64,000 bases of DNA, from the NCBI RefSeq assembly GCF_007993935.1, contig NZ_VITY01000007.1, positions 124,001 to 188,000 of the forward strand. Direction: 5' to 3'. The notes under the pieces are model-generated. The model did not search any database and was not told where the DNA came from. It saw only the letters and a list, made by a program, of their open reading frames with translations. The translations under genes were made by a program, and so were the position numbers. This document shows, in pieces, positions 43,123-52,325 of this stretch; the first letter of the stretch is position 1; each line of letters begins with the position of its first letter. The stretch comes from Bradyrhizobium macuxiense. Lineage in GTDB: Bacteria > Pseudomonadota > Alphaproteobacteria > Rhizobiales > Xanthobacteraceae.

Positions 43123-44311
43123 CCACCTTGCGCTGGCGGAGCTCGGCGATCTCGTCCTTGCCGAAGCCGAATTCGGTCAGCACTTCCTCGGTCTGCTCGC
43201 CGAATTCCGGCGGCCGCGCCGCCATCTTGCTCGGCGTCCGCGACAGCGTGACGGGCTGGCTGACCAGCTGGATGTGCCGGTTCTCGTCGTTCGGCACGTG
43301 CTGGGCCATGCCGAGATGCTTGACCTGGGCATCCTCGAACATCTGGTCGATCGAGTAGATCGGCCCGCACGGCACGCCGGCAGCGTTCAGCTCCTCCACC
43401 CAGGTGTCGGTCGACTTCTTCTCGGTCAACACGTTGATCCTGGCATTGAGCGCATCGCGGTTCTTCGAGCGCGCCGGGGCGGTCGCGTAATCGGGGTCGG
43501 TGATCAGCTCGGGCGCGCCGATCGCCTGGGCGCAGCGCTCCCAGATCCGCCCGCCTGTCGTGGCGATGTTGATATAGCCGTCGGAGGTCTTGAACACGCC
43601 GGTCGGGATCGAGGTCGGATGGTTGTTGCCGGCCTGCTTGGCGACTTCCTTTTCCATTAGCCAGCGCGCCGCCTGGAAATCCAGCATGAAGATCTGCGCC
43701 TGCAGCAGCGAGGTCTGCACCCATTGGCCCTCGCCGGACACGTCGCGCTCCAGCAGCGCGGTGAGGATCCCGATCGCGCAGAACAGCCCCGCGGTCAGGT
43801 CGGCCACGGGAATGCCGACCCGCATCGGGCCTTCGCCGGGCGCGCCGGTCACCGACATCAGGCCGCCCATGCCCTGTGCGATCTGATCGAAGCCCGGGCG
43901 CTTGTGGTAGGGGCCGTCCTGGCCGAAGCCGGAGATGCTGCCATAGACGATCTTCGGGTTGATCTTGCGGATGCTCTCATAGTCGATGCCGAGCTTGGCC
44001 TTCACGTCCGGCCGGAAGTTCTCGACCACGACATCAGCCTGTTCGGCGAGCCGCTTGAACACCTCGAGCCCCCTGGGGTCCTTCAGGTTCAGCGTCATGG
44101 CGCGCTTGTTGCGGTGCAGGTTCTGGAAATCGGATCCGCCGCGCGGGCCGCCCGGCTGCTCGCCGCCGCCGTCCTCCAGCAGCGCATCGATCTTGATAAC
44201 GTTGGCACCCCAGTCGGCGAGCTGGCGCACGCAAGTCGGCCCGGACCGGACCCGGGTCAAATCCAGCACGGTGAAACGGGACAGGGCTTGGGATGCGCGG
44301 GGAAAGGGCAT
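43118..44311 (-). CDS. CaiB/BaiF-family (class III) CoA-transferase
   Basis: This 397-residue protein has the family start FTVLDLTRVRSGPTCVRQLADWGANVIKI and the catalytic-aspartate region VGIPVADLTAGLFCAIGIL near residue 165. Such enzymes move CoA between carboxylic acids through an aspartyl-CoA intermediate. The last codon and stop lie in a palindrome. The 5' region (44312-44553) contains two short inverted repeats. It stands alone between the TctA unit and the polysaccharide locus, so substrate is unknown. Confidence 0.92.
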   Translation of the reverse strand: MPFPRASQALSRFTVLDLTRVRSGPTCVRQLADWGANVIKIDALLEDGGGEQPGGPRGGSDFQNLHRNKRAMTLNLKDPRGLEVFKRLAEQADVVVENFRPDVKAKLGIDYESIRKINPKIVYGSISGFGQDGPYHKRPGFDQIAQGMGGLMSVTGAPGEGPMRVGIPVADLTAGLFCAIGILTALLERDVSGEGQWVQTSLLQAQIFMLDFQAARWLMEKEVAKQAGNNHPTSIPTGVFKTSDGYINIATTGGRIWERCAQAIGAPELITDPDYATAPARSKNRDALNARINVLTEKKSTDTWVEELNAAGVPCGPIYSIDQMFEDAQVKHLGMAQHVPNDENRHIQLVSQPVTLSRTPSKMAARPPEFGEQTEEVLTEFGFGKDEIAELRQRKVV

Positions 44312-44346
44312 TGAGACACCTCTTGTTTGGCGGGCCGCTGTGGGGG

Positions 44347-44405
44347 CTATGGCTCATCTGCCATAGACAATTTGGCAGGTCTTTCCAACTGTTACCCCGA
44401 TAACA
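44347..44405. promoter_or_regulatory. Two short inverted repeats upstream of the CoA-transferase gene
   Basis: CTATGGC (44347-44353) and GCCATAG (44360-44366) form a perfect 7-base inverted repeat with a 6-base spacer, 36 bases upstream of the CoA-transferase start. A second pair, TGTTA/TAACA (44390-44405), follows. Either could be a regulator site for the CoA-transferase gene or, on the other strand, for the flippase gene. No regulator gene is adjacent. Confidence 0.35.
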
Positions 44406-44553
44406 ACCGCCGGAAACGAACAGTCACGGTTCCGCGTAGACCGGCTCTGCGTCCGCTGCGATTCGAGCCTGCCCACACCTGCGCGCCCGCCAACCCTCGA
44501 CAATCGCCGTGGTGGCTGCTAGCCCGTCGCCTCACCGAATGGGTTTTGCCCTT

Positions 44554-46155
44554 ATGGAAGAGGGACTTGAGGCGTTTCGACGTGATGGACCGAAAGCGGG
44601 CATGGCAGTGAAGAGAGGTCCGTCCCATCTGCTCGGCAACTCGGCATGGAATGCGACTGCATTTGCGGTCGCGGTTCTGCTCAACCTCGCCATTCTCCCG
44701 TTCGTGATTTTCCGGCTCGGCCTCGCCGCGTTCGGCGTTGCGGGCCTGGTGACGGCCTGCGTCGCGCCGGCGCTGATGTTCAGCAATGCGCTTGGCCTCT
44801 CGACGGCGCGCGAACTCGCGCAACGGCTGGAACCGTCCGATCGCGACGAGGCGCAACGGTTTTTCGGGACCGCCCTTGCGCTCGCCATCGCCGTGGGTGC
44901 CCTGATCGCGGCCTTGCTGATCCTTGCGGGCGCGCCGCTCGCGCGGTTGGGATTTCACCTCGGCGGCCCGGCTGCCGAAGACCTCGGGCTAGCCTTCGCA
45001 TTGGCTGGCGCCGGCTGGCTCTGCCAGTGCCTGTTCGCGGTCTTCCTCTCGCTGTTCACGGCACGTCAGGACTATCAGCGGATCGCGGCGATCAGCATCA
45101 CCGGCACGGTGGTGACGACGATGTCGATGCTGTTGCTGATTCCCTATGCGCCGCGTGCCTCGACCTTCCTCGGCTGTCAGGCCCTGGGCTTCGCAACCAA
45201 TCTCCTGATGGCTTTCGCCTGGTCGCGGCACGCGATCAGCGACTGGCTGGCCCGTCCGGCGGTCGATCGCGGCGCGCTGCGCGCATTGGTCAGGCTTGGC
45301 GGCTGGCAGGTGGCAGCGCAGAGCGGCGCGCTGTTCGCCGGTCAAGCGGACCGCTATCTGCTCGGCGCGCTGCTGCAGCCGCAATTCGTCGGCTTCTACA
45401 GCGTCGCGCAGCGGCTCGAGGAGGCAGTCTATATCGGCGTGCTAAAGATCGGCGAGATCCTGTTCCCGTTCTTCAGCACGCTGCAGAAGGAAGATGACGA
45501 TCGCAAGGTCGACCTGCTGCTTCGCTCGTCCTGGATTCTCAATGTGCTGGCCGCGAGCGCGCTTGGCGGGCTGATCCCGGTCGCCGGGGCGCTGCTGTAT
45601 CGATGGACCGGCGCCGAGGTCGCCGCCGAGGCGCAGCTGGTGCTTGTGGTGCTTGCGATTAGCGGGATATTGGGGTCGAGCGCTAATGTGTTCGCGTTCT
45701 ATCTGCTGTCGCAGGGACGCTCCAGCTTCAACGCGCTGATCTCGCTCGTCACGGGCATCTTCACGCTGGCGACCAGCGCGGTCGCGCTGCCGTATTTCGG
45801 CTGGCAGGCGGCCGGCTGGAGCTCGTGCGTCGGGATGGCCGCCCAGATGGTGATCACGGTGCTGCTGCTCAGGCGAACCTTCAGGCTTTCAGCGATGTGG
45901 TCGCGGATGCTGCATTTCGTCCTGATCCCGCTCGGCACGGGCATCGCCGTTGCGCTTGCGCTGCGCTCGCAGCTTGGCCATGTGTCATTCGACCACGCGC
46001 CGTCATGGTGGTATGTGGTGTCGCTCTACGGCGTGTCGGCGGCGGCGATCTTTGTCGCCGCCATCGCCGTGTCGCAGCTTGGTCCTTATCGCGCCGTCTG
46101 CTGGCGCGATCTCCGTATCATCATCAACCGCTTCTTGCCGTTCAAGGCTGCCTAG
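44554..46155 (+). CDS. Polysaccharide flippase (Wzx/MOP-family membrane protein)
   Basis: The protein has about 533 residues and 12-14 hydrophobic segments, starting with an amphipathic lead and LLGNSAWNATAFAVAVLLNL. This is the arrangement of oligosaccharide flippases that move undecaprenyl-linked units across the inner membrane. No strong ribosome site marks the start: 44509, 44539, 44554 and 44602 are all in frame, and 44602 would place the first span at the usual distance. It opens the polysaccharide locus and ends 2 bases before the amidotransferase gene, so the two are probably cotranscribed. Confidence 0.83.
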   Translation: MEEGLEAFRRDGPKAGMAVKRGPSHLLGNSAWNATAFAVAVLLNLAILPFVIFRLGLAAFGVAGLVTACVAPALMFSNALGLSTARELAQRLEPSDRDEAQRFFGTALALAIAVGALIAALLILAGAPLARLGFHLGGPAAEDLGLAFALAGAGWLCQCLFAVFLSLFTARQDYQRIAAISITGTVVTTMSMLLLIPYAPRASTFLGCQALGFATNLLMAFAWSRHAISDWLARPAVDRGALRALVRLGGWQVAAQSGALFAGQADRYLLGALLQPQFVGFYSVAQRLEEAVYIGVLKIGEILFPFFSTLQKEDDDRKVDLLLRSSWILNVLAASALGGLIPVAGALLYRWTGAEVAAEAQLVLVVLAISGILGSSANVFAFYLLSQGRSSFNALISLVTGIFTLATSAVALPYFGWQAAGWSSCVGMAAQMVITVLLLRRTFRLSAMWSRMLHFVLIPLGTGIAVALALRSQLGHVSFDHAPSWWYVVSLYGVSAAAIFVAAIAVSQLGPYRAVCWRDLRIIINRFLPFKAA

Positions 46156-46157
46156 AC

Positions 46158-47996
46158 ATGTGTGGTATCGCAGGCATCGTCAATCTGCGCGGCGCCCCCG
46201 TGGAGCCGGCCGACATCTCGCGGCTCACCAGCCTGATCGCGCATCGCGGTCCGTTCGGCGAGGGCACCTGGTTCAACGCGAAACGAAACGTTGCCTTCGG
46301 CCATCGCCGGCTCGCCATCATCGATCCCGGCGAGGGCGGCTATCAGCCGATGGCATCAGGCGATGGTCGCCATGTGATCGTCTACAATGGCGAGATCTAC
46401 AATTTCCTTGAACTGCGCCGCGAGCTCGAGGCGAAGGGCGCGGTCTTCCGCAGCCAGTCCGATACCGAAGTGATCCTTGCCGCCTGGCAGGCATGGGGCG
46501 AGGATATGCTGCTGCGCTTCAACGGTATGTGGGCGCTGGCGATCTACGACACGGCCAGCGAGGATCTGTTCCTTGCGCGCGATCGCTTCGGCATCAAGCC
46601 GATGCTGTACGCGTTGTCACCCGAGCGGTTCGTGTTTGCGTCAGAGCAGCGGGCGCTGGCGCGGAGCGGGCTGATCGAGACATCGCTCGACATCGACGTG
46701 GCGCGTCGGTTGCTGCTTGACCCGTTCGGGATCGAGGGCAGCGAGCGGACGCTGTATTCGCAACTGCGTCGCCTGCAGGGTGGCCACTGCATGTGGCTGC
46801 GTCAGGGGCGGGTGCAGGTGCGGCGCTGGTGGCGGACCGTGGATCATCTGCCCGCGATCCCCGACACCGAAGCCGAACGCGTCGCACGCTTTCACGAGCT
46901 GTTTCAGGATTCCGTGGCGCTACGGATGCGCAGCGACGTTCCGATCGGGACCTGCCTGTCCGGCGGCTTCGACTCGTCCGCGGTGATCTGTGCCATGGCG
47001 ACGCATGAAAAGGCCGGCATGGGACCGCGCGACTCGACCGCCTGGCGGCACGCCTTTGTCGCGACCTTTCCCGGCGCTAGCAATGACGAGCGGCCGATGG
47101 CAGAGGAAGCGGCCGCGTGGGCCGACGTGGCGCCGAGCTTTCTCGAGATCGGGCGTTCCAATGCGCTCACCGACCTCGACAGGATTCTTGACGACAATGA
47201 CGATGTCTATATCGGGCTGCCAAGCGCGCCGTGGCTGATCTATCGCGAGCTCCGCCGCCAGAACGTCACCGTGTCGCTCGATGGCCATGGCGCGGACGAG
47301 TTGATGGGCGCTTACTTTCAAGAAGGACAGTCGGCCGCGTTCCGGATCCGCAACGCAGCGGCCGCGCTCATGTCGCGATCGCGGCTGGCGCAGCGCGGCA
47401 TCGACTTCTTGCGGGCGCAGATGATCCGCCGCCAGGGGCGCTATTTCCTGCGGGGAGGCCTGACAGCGATCCCCGCAGCGTTGCCGCTGGTCGCCGAGAA
47501 TGACGAACTGCCGGATACGTGGGGCGCGCTGAACCGGCGTCTCTACCGCATGTTCCACTCGACCACGCTGCCGACCATTCTGCGTAATTTCGACCGGCTC
47601 TCGATGGCCCACGGGATCGAGGTGCGGATGCCGTTCATGGACTGGCGGCTGGTGACCTATACGATGGCGCTGCCGGAAACCAGCAAATCGGCCGACGGCA
47701 TGACCAAGGTGGTGGCGCGGCAGGCGATGGCGAACCTGATGCCCGAAAGCATCCGCACCGCGCGCCGCAAGGTCGGCTTCAACTCGCCGATGCCGGAATG
47801 GCTGAACGGACCGCTGGCCGGTTGGACCGCGGAGCTGCTCGATCGGAAGGTCCCGGCATTTGCCGAGTTCGTCGACGAAGCACCGCTCCGAAAGGCGGTC
47901 GGCCACTTGACGGCAGCGCAGCGCTGGGATTGGGAATCCGTTGGCCGGATCTGGCCATACCTGAACATGAAATGGCTGTTGGCAAGGTCGGCATAG
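46158..47996 (+). CDS. asnB: Asparagine synthase-type glutamine amidotransferase (AsnB, copy 1)
   Basis: This 612-residue protein begins MCGIAGIV, so Cys2 becomes the N-terminal glutaminase nucleophile. AHRG and YNGEIYN (76-82) complete the glutaminase site. The synthetase half has the PP-loop CLSGGFDSS near residue 268. It would amidate a carboxylate using glutamine and ATP. In polysaccharide loci such proteins probably amidate uronic acids or other acidic residues rather than make asparagine. A second, distinct copy lies at 58463. Confidence 0.9.
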   Translation: MCGIAGIVNLRGAPVEPADISRLTSLIAHRGPFGEGTWFNAKRNVAFGHRRLAIIDPGEGGYQPMASGDGRHVIVYNGEIYNFLELRRELEAKGAVFRSQSDTEVILAAWQAWGEDMLLRFNGMWALAIYDTASEDLFLARDRFGIKPMLYALSPERFVFASEQRALARSGLIETSLDIDVARRLLLDPFGIEGSERTLYSQLRRLQGGHCMWLRQGRVQVRRWWRTVDHLPAIPDTEAERVARFHELFQDSVALRMRSDVPIGTCLSGGFDSSAVICAMATHEKAGMGPRDSTAWRHAFVATFPGASNDERPMAEEAAAWADVAPSFLEIGRSNALTDLDRILDDNDDVYIGLPSAPWLIYRELRRQNVTVSLDGHGADELMGAYFQEGQSAAFRIRNAAAALMSRSRLAQRGIDFLRAQMIRRQGRYFLRGGLTAIPAALPLVAENDELPDTWGALNRRLYRMFHSTTLPTILRNFDRLSMAHGIEVRMPFMDWRLVTYTMALPETSKSADGMTKVVARQAMANLMPESIRTARRKVGFNSPMPEWLNGPLAGWTAELLDRKVPAFAEFVDEAPLRKAVGHLTAAQRWDWESVGRIWPYLNMKWLLARSA

Positions 47997-47999
47997 GCA

Positions 48000-49097
48000 A
48001 TGCGTCTGTTCCAGAATAGTGGTCTCTATCCGTCCTATCTGCCGCGGCTGAACCAGCTTGCGGCAAAGGCATCGACCTTTGCGGCACGTCGTGACGTGTT
48101 CCTGCACGATCGCTTCGGCGCGGCGCATTTTCTCGAGCCCGTGCTTGACGGCGCGCCCGAGACCTTCTTCACCAATGCCGACGACGAAGTGCTGCAGCGC
48201 CAGTGGGCGCGTGAGCAGGGCATGCAGGGCACGCCGACACTCGAGGCGATTCTGCTCGCGCAGATCGAGCATCACAGAACCGAGGTGTTCTACAATCTCG
48301 ATCCGGTGCGCTTTCCGAGCGCGTTCGTCGCCAAGCTTCCCGGCTGCGTGAAAAAGACACTGTGCTGGCGCGCGGCGCCCTCGGGAAATGCCGATCTCAC
48401 CGCCTACGGCGCGGTGCTTGGAAATTTCCCATCGATCCTCCAGGCCTGGCGCGACAAAGGATGCCGGGCGGAGCTGTTCTTCCCCGCCATCGATCCTGTG
48501 ATGGAGCAGTACGGCCATGGCGAACGGCCGATCGATGTGGCGTTCGTCGGCGGATATTCGCGGCATCACAGCGCGCGGGGACGGACGCTCGAACAGGTCG
48601 CGGCCCTGGCGGCCGATCGCAACATCGTGTTCTGCCTCGATGCATCGCGGCTGACGCGGCTTGCCGAAAGCCCGCTCGGGCGATTACTGCCGCTCGGGAA
48701 GCACCGGCGGCCCGACGTCATCGCGCGAATAGCGCGGCTGCCGCTGTTCGGCAGGGACCTCTACGAGCTGTTCGGATCGGCCAAGATCGTGCTCAACGGC
48801 GCAATCGACATGGCCGGCAACGATCGCGGCAACATGCGCTGCTTCGAGGCGATGGGCTGCGGGTCGTTGCTGGTGTCGGATGCCGGCAACTACCCAGAGG
48901 CGATGCTGGACGGCGTGACGATGCGCACATACGACGCGCCTGAAAGGGCAGCCGCGGCGATTTCAAGTAGCCTGCAGGATTGGTCGCAATGGGCCGGGAT
49001 CGCCGCGTCCGGCCGAAGCCGCGTGCAGCAGATCTACAGCAAGGCCTCGCAATGGGCCCAGTTTATCGATCTCGTCGCGCGGATTGAGCCGTGCTAG
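48000..49097 (+). CDS. Glycosyltransferase, CgeB-like family 1
   Basis: This 365-residue protein has a C-terminal glycosyl transferases group 1 domain with the signature region NGAIDMAGNDRGNMRCFEAM and CGSLLVSD near 275-300, as in CgeB-like proteins. The N-terminal half has the DVAFVGGYSRHH linker typical of that group. It starts 3 bases after the AsnB stop. The donor sugar cannot be read from sequence. No membrane span. Confidence 0.8.
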   Translation: MRLFQNSGLYPSYLPRLNQLAAKASTFAARRDVFLHDRFGAAHFLEPVLDGAPETFFTNADDEVLQRQWAREQGMQGTPTLEAILLAQIEHHRTEVFYNLDPVRFPSAFVAKLPGCVKKTLCWRAAPSGNADLTAYGAVLGNFPSILQAWRDKGCRAELFFPAIDPVMEQYGHGERPIDVAFVGGYSRHHSARGRTLEQVAALAADRNIVFCLDASRLTRLAESPLGRLLPLGKHRRPDVIARIARLPLFGRDLYELFGSAKIVLNGAIDMAGNDRGNMRCFEAMGCGSLLVSDAGNYPEAMLDGVTMRTYDAPERAAAAISSSLQDWSQWAGIAASGRSRVQQIYSKASQWAQFIDLVARIEPC

Positions 49098-49139
49098 AGG
49101 GGGCACAGAGCCGGCCAGCGGGCGGGCGATCGGGCCGAG

Positions 49140-49982
49140 ATGATGTCTGCAAGTGACTTGATCCATCAACTGAAATGGGCGGCCGACGGGCTTGCCGTGC
49201 CGCTGTTCAGGCTGCGGCCGCGGCCGTTCGGCCCGGGTTATCAGACGGTCAAGCGCGATACGATCACCGCGGCCATCGATGCCGGCCTGCTTCAGGCAGG
49301 AAACGAGCTTCCGCCCGGCTACGGCGTTGCGATGGACGAGCGCGTGGTGGAATATCCCTGGGTCTATGGCCGCTTGAACAGCGTCGGCAAGATGCTGGAC
49401 GCTGGATCGACCTTCAATCACGATTTCCTGCTGCAGCGTCCGCCGTTGCGCGGCGCCGACCTCACCATCATGACCCTGGCGCCGGAGCGGCGGTGCTATT
49501 GGCATGATGGCTATTCCTACGTCTTCGGTGATCTCCGGAAGACGATGTTCGGCGATCAGGTGTTCGACACCGTCGCCAGCATTTCGACGATCGAGCATAT
49601 AGGCCTCGACAATCAGATGCTGTACACGGGCGACCCGCGCGACGCCGAGACCGATCGGGACGGCTTCGTTCCGGCGGTGAAGGAGTTCAAGCGCATCCTC
49701 AAGCCCGGTGGGACCTGCCTGATCTCCGTGCCGTTCGGCAAGCGCGACAATCTCGGCTGGTACCAGGTATTTGATCTTGCGATGATCGAGCGGATCATCG
49801 AGGCATTCGGCGCGGCCTCGCACCATGTCGACTATTTCGGATATTCGCGGCAGGGCTGGTCGCGCCAGAGCGCGGAGGCACTCGCTGACGCCACCGTCTT
49901 TGACATCCACACCGGCAAGGGGCAGGGCAACGACCTTGCGGCGTCGTCGCGCGCCGTCGCGTGCCTGCAGCTAACGGCATGA
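49140..49982 (+). CDS. Class I SAM-dependent methyltransferase-like protein
   Basis: This 280-residue protein has a weak SAM motif (KMLDAGSTFNHDF near 82), the later SISTIEHIG (near 148) and a KRILKPGGTCLISVPFG strand (near 185), the usual post-motif pattern of class I methyltransferases. The glycine-rich loop is reduced, so cofactor binding should be tested. It lies between glycosyltransferase and acyltransferase genes and probably modifies a sugar in the polysaccharide. Its stop overlaps the next start (ATGA). Confidence 0.72.
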   Translation: MMSASDLIHQLKWAADGLAVPLFRLRPRPFGPGYQTVKRDTITAAIDAGLLQAGNELPPGYGVAMDERVVEYPWVYGRLNSVGKMLDAGSTFNHDFLLQRPPLRGADLTIMTLAPERRCYWHDGYSYVFGDLRKTMFGDQVFDTVASISTIEHIGLDNQMLYTGDPRDAETDRDGFVPAVKEFKRILKPGGTCLISVPFGKRDNLGWYQVFDLAMIERIIEAFGAASHHVDYFGYSRQGWSRQSAEALADATVFDIHTGKGQGNDLAASSRAVACLQLTA

Positions 49983-50548
49983 ATGTCGATTACCTGATCC
50001 AGCGTCTGCTTGGGCGCGCGACTTGCCGCTTGCAGGCAGGCTCGGCGCTCGGCCGCCATGCCAGGATCAGAAACATCCGTGGCGATTCCGACAAGATCGT
50101 GGTCGGCAGCAATAGCCGCATCCTGGGCGAGCTCCTGACCTTCGCGCATGGTGGGGCGATCAAGATCGGCGAGTGGTGCTACGTCGGCGAGGGAACCCGG
50201 ATCTGGTCTGCTGCCTCGATCGAGATCGGCAATCGTGTTCTGATCTCGCATTCGGCCAATGTTTTCGACAACCTCACGCATCCGCTGCGGGCGGCGGAGC
50301 GGCACGGGCAGGTCCAGCAGATTTTCACGCGCGGCCATCCGAGCGACATTTCGCTGGATGAGAGCCCCGTCAAGATCTGCGATGATGCCTGGATCGGTGC
50401 CGGTGCAATGGTCCTGCGTGGTGTGACGGTCGGGCAGGGCGCAATCGTCGCGGCCGGCGCGGTCGTGACCAGGGATGTCGCGCCGTTTACGATCGTGGCG
50501 GGCAATCCTGCGGTGCTGGTGAGGGAGCTTGGCCCCGATGAGCGGTGA
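49979..50548 (+). CDS. Hexapeptide-repeat acyltransferase
   Basis: This 189-residue protein has a left-handed beta-helix of imperfect hexapeptides (IKIGEWCYVGEGTRIW, IEIGNRVLISHSANV, VKICDDAWIGAGAMVLRGV). It ends with the typical AAGAVVTRDVAPFTIVAGNPA segment of acetyltransferases. A histidine in the middle (SHSANVFDN) fits the active site. It probably O-acetylates a sugar of the polysaccharide. The start at 49979 overlaps the methyltransferase stop. Confidence 0.88.
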   Translation: MNVDYLIQRLLGRATCRLQAGSALGRHARIRNIRGDSDKIVVGSNSRILGELLTFAHGGAIKIGEWCYVGEGTRIWSAASIEIGNRVLISHSANVFDNLTHPLRAAERHGQVQQIFTRGHPSDISLDESPVKICDDAWIGAGAMVLRGVTVGQGAIVAAGAVVTRDVAPFTIVAGNPAVLVRELGPDER

Positions 50549-51389
50549 GCGCAGGTTTACCACCTGGGAGGAAGCGGTGGTCTGGCTGCGCAATCAGCCG
50601 GAGCAGCGCCAGCTCGTGCTCGACGCATTCTACGACGATCCGCTGGTTGGCGCCGCTGAGCGCTATTTTCAGAGTTCCGAGTGGCAGGCGGTCGCCGCGC
50701 TACTCACCGGCCGGTCAGGTGCCGCGCTCGACGTTGGCGCCGGTCGCGGCATTGCGAGCTACGCGCTCGCCCGTACCAGCTTTGCCGTCACCGCGCTCGA
50801 GCCAGACCCCAGCGCAATCGTGGGAGCGGCAGCGATCCGTAGCCTGGCGCAACAGACGCAATTGCCGATCCAGGTGGTCGAGGAGTTTTCCGAGCGGCTG
50901 CCATTCGCCGATGCGACATTCGATCTCGTGTTCGCGCGCGCCGTGCTGCATCATACGCGCGATCTCGACGGCGCATGCCGGGAGATGTTTCGCGTGCTGC
51001 GACCGGGTGGCATGCTGATCGCGGCGCGCGAGCATGTCATCAGCAAGGAGGCGGACCTGCCGCAGTTCCTTGCGCAGCACCCGTTGCACCATCTTTACGG
51101 CGGCGAGCATGCCTTCCTGCTCGATCGTTACACCGGCGCGCTGACCAGCGCAGGCTTTTCTGCGATCGACACGCTGGCGCCGCTGCAAAGTCCGATCAAC
51201 CTGTTTCCCTATACGCTCGAGACGCTGAGAGCGGCGATCGTGACGAGGCTGTCGCAAAAGGTTCCGGTTGCTCCGCTGTGGCGAACTGCTTTCGCCTCAC
51301 GGCGTGTGTTTGGCTCGCTGCTGTCGATGGCCGAACGTTTCGACAATCGGCCGGGCCGGCTCTACTCCTTTGTCTGTCACAAGGCCTGA
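50538..51389 (+). CDS. Class I SAM-dependent methyltransferase
   Basis: This 283-residue protein has a clear SAM motif I (ALDVGAGRGIASYALA near 62), acidic motif II (ALEPD near 88) and the Methyltransf_11 pattern LPFADATFDLVFARAVLHH, with MFRVLRPGGMLI near 160. The ATG at 50538 overlaps the previous gene by 11 bases. It could methylate a sugar or an amide in the polysaccharide. A second methyltransferase with a weaker motif lies at 49140. Confidence 0.85.
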   Translation: MSGERRFTTWEEAVVWLRNQPEQRQLVLDAFYDDPLVGAAERYFQSSEWQAVAALLTGRSGAALDVGAGRGIASYALARTSFAVTALEPDPSAIVGAAAIRSLAQQTQLPIQVVEEFSERLPFADATFDLVFARAVLHHTRDLDGACREMFRVLRPGGMLIAAREHVISKEADLPQFLAQHPLHHLYGGEHAFLLDRYTGALTSAGFSAIDTLAPLQSPINLFPYTLETLRAAIVTRLSQKVPVAPLWRTAFASRRVFGSLLSMAERFDNRPGRLYSFVCHKA

Positions 51390-51392
51390 GCG

Positions 51393-52325
51393 ATGATCGT
51401 CTGGGTTACCGGTGCGAACGGGTTCATCGGCCGCCATCTCGTCCACGAGCTGGCAGGGACAGGCCATGCGGTGCACGGCGTCGGACACGGGGCGCTTGAT
51501 GCAACCGAAGCCCGGCGGCTTGGCTTGCAGAGCTGGATCAACGGGGAGATTGACGCGGCCAATCTGAATGCGCTTGCGGCTGCACACGGGCTACCGACGC
51601 GTATCTTCCATCTGGCCGGTGGATCGTCCGTCGGGGTCTCGATCGAGCGGCCGTTTGAGGATTTTTCGCGGACGGTTGCGAGCACCGCGCGGCTGCTCGA
51701 ATGGCTGCGCGGATCGGCGCCCGACTGCGCGGTGATCGCGGCGTCGAGCGCGGCCGTTTACGGGGCCGATCATGTCGGCCCGATCTCTGAAAGTGCCGTC
51801 GTCACTCCGATGTCGCCGTATGGGCAGCACAAGTTGATGATGGAGCAATTGTGCAGGAGCTATGCGCGGTCGTTCGGCTTGCATTGCACGGTCGTGCGGC
51901 TGTTCTCCGTCTATGGGCCAAATTTGCGCAAACAATTGCTCTGGGACATCTGTTCGCGGCTCAACGCCAAGGAGCAGGTGCTCGCGCTCGGTGGGACCGG
52001 CAACGAGATACGTGACTGGACCGACGTTCGCGACGTCGCGAGGCTGCTTGCGAACGTCGCGGAAGCCCCGTCGGCACAGGAGACCTTCCGGGTCATCAAT
52101 GGCGGTTCGGGCCGAGGGACGAGCGTTGCCGACATCGCCGCGGGTCTCATCGGACGGTGGGATGGCAAGACGGTTGTGCGGCACTCGGGGGTCAGCCGCC
52201 CCGGTGATCCCATGAGCCTGTTGGCCGACGATGCGATGCTGCGCCAGATCGGATTTGATTGGCGCATTCCGCTCGATCAGGGGCTCGCCGACTACGTGAC
52301 CTGGTTCAAGGGGCAGGCTTCGTGA
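51393..52325 (+). CDS. NAD-dependent nucleotide-sugar epimerase/dehydratase
   Basis: This 310-residue extended SDR has VTGANGFIGRHL (GxxGxxG) at residues 5-16, the serine region AASSAAVYG near 118, and the catalytic YGQHK (tyrosine and lysine) near 143. It converts an NDP-sugar by epimerisation, reduction or dehydration. The start follows the methyltransferase by 3 bases. Its stop overlaps the next gene (GTGA). The specific sugar is not clear. Confidence 0.88.
   Translation: MIVWVTGANGFIGRHLVHELAGTGHAVHGVGHGALDATEARRLGLQSWINGEIDAANLNALAAAHGLPTRIFHLAGGSSVGVSIERPFEDFSRTVASTARLLEWLRGSAPDCAVIAASSAAVYGADHVGPISESAVVTPMSPYGQHKLMMEQLCRSYARSFGLHCTVVRLFSVYGPNLRKQLLWDICSRLNAKEQVLALGGTGNEIRDWTDVRDVARLLANVAEAPSAQETFRVINGGSGRGTSVADIAAGLIGRWDGKTVVRHSGVSRPGDPMSLLADDAMLRQIGFDWRIPLDQGLADYVTWFKGQAS

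Noticed and set aside
45825..46158. N-terminal extension of the first asparagine synthase
   Set aside because: Cys2 must follow the initiator methionine for glutaminase activity, which fixes the start at 46158.
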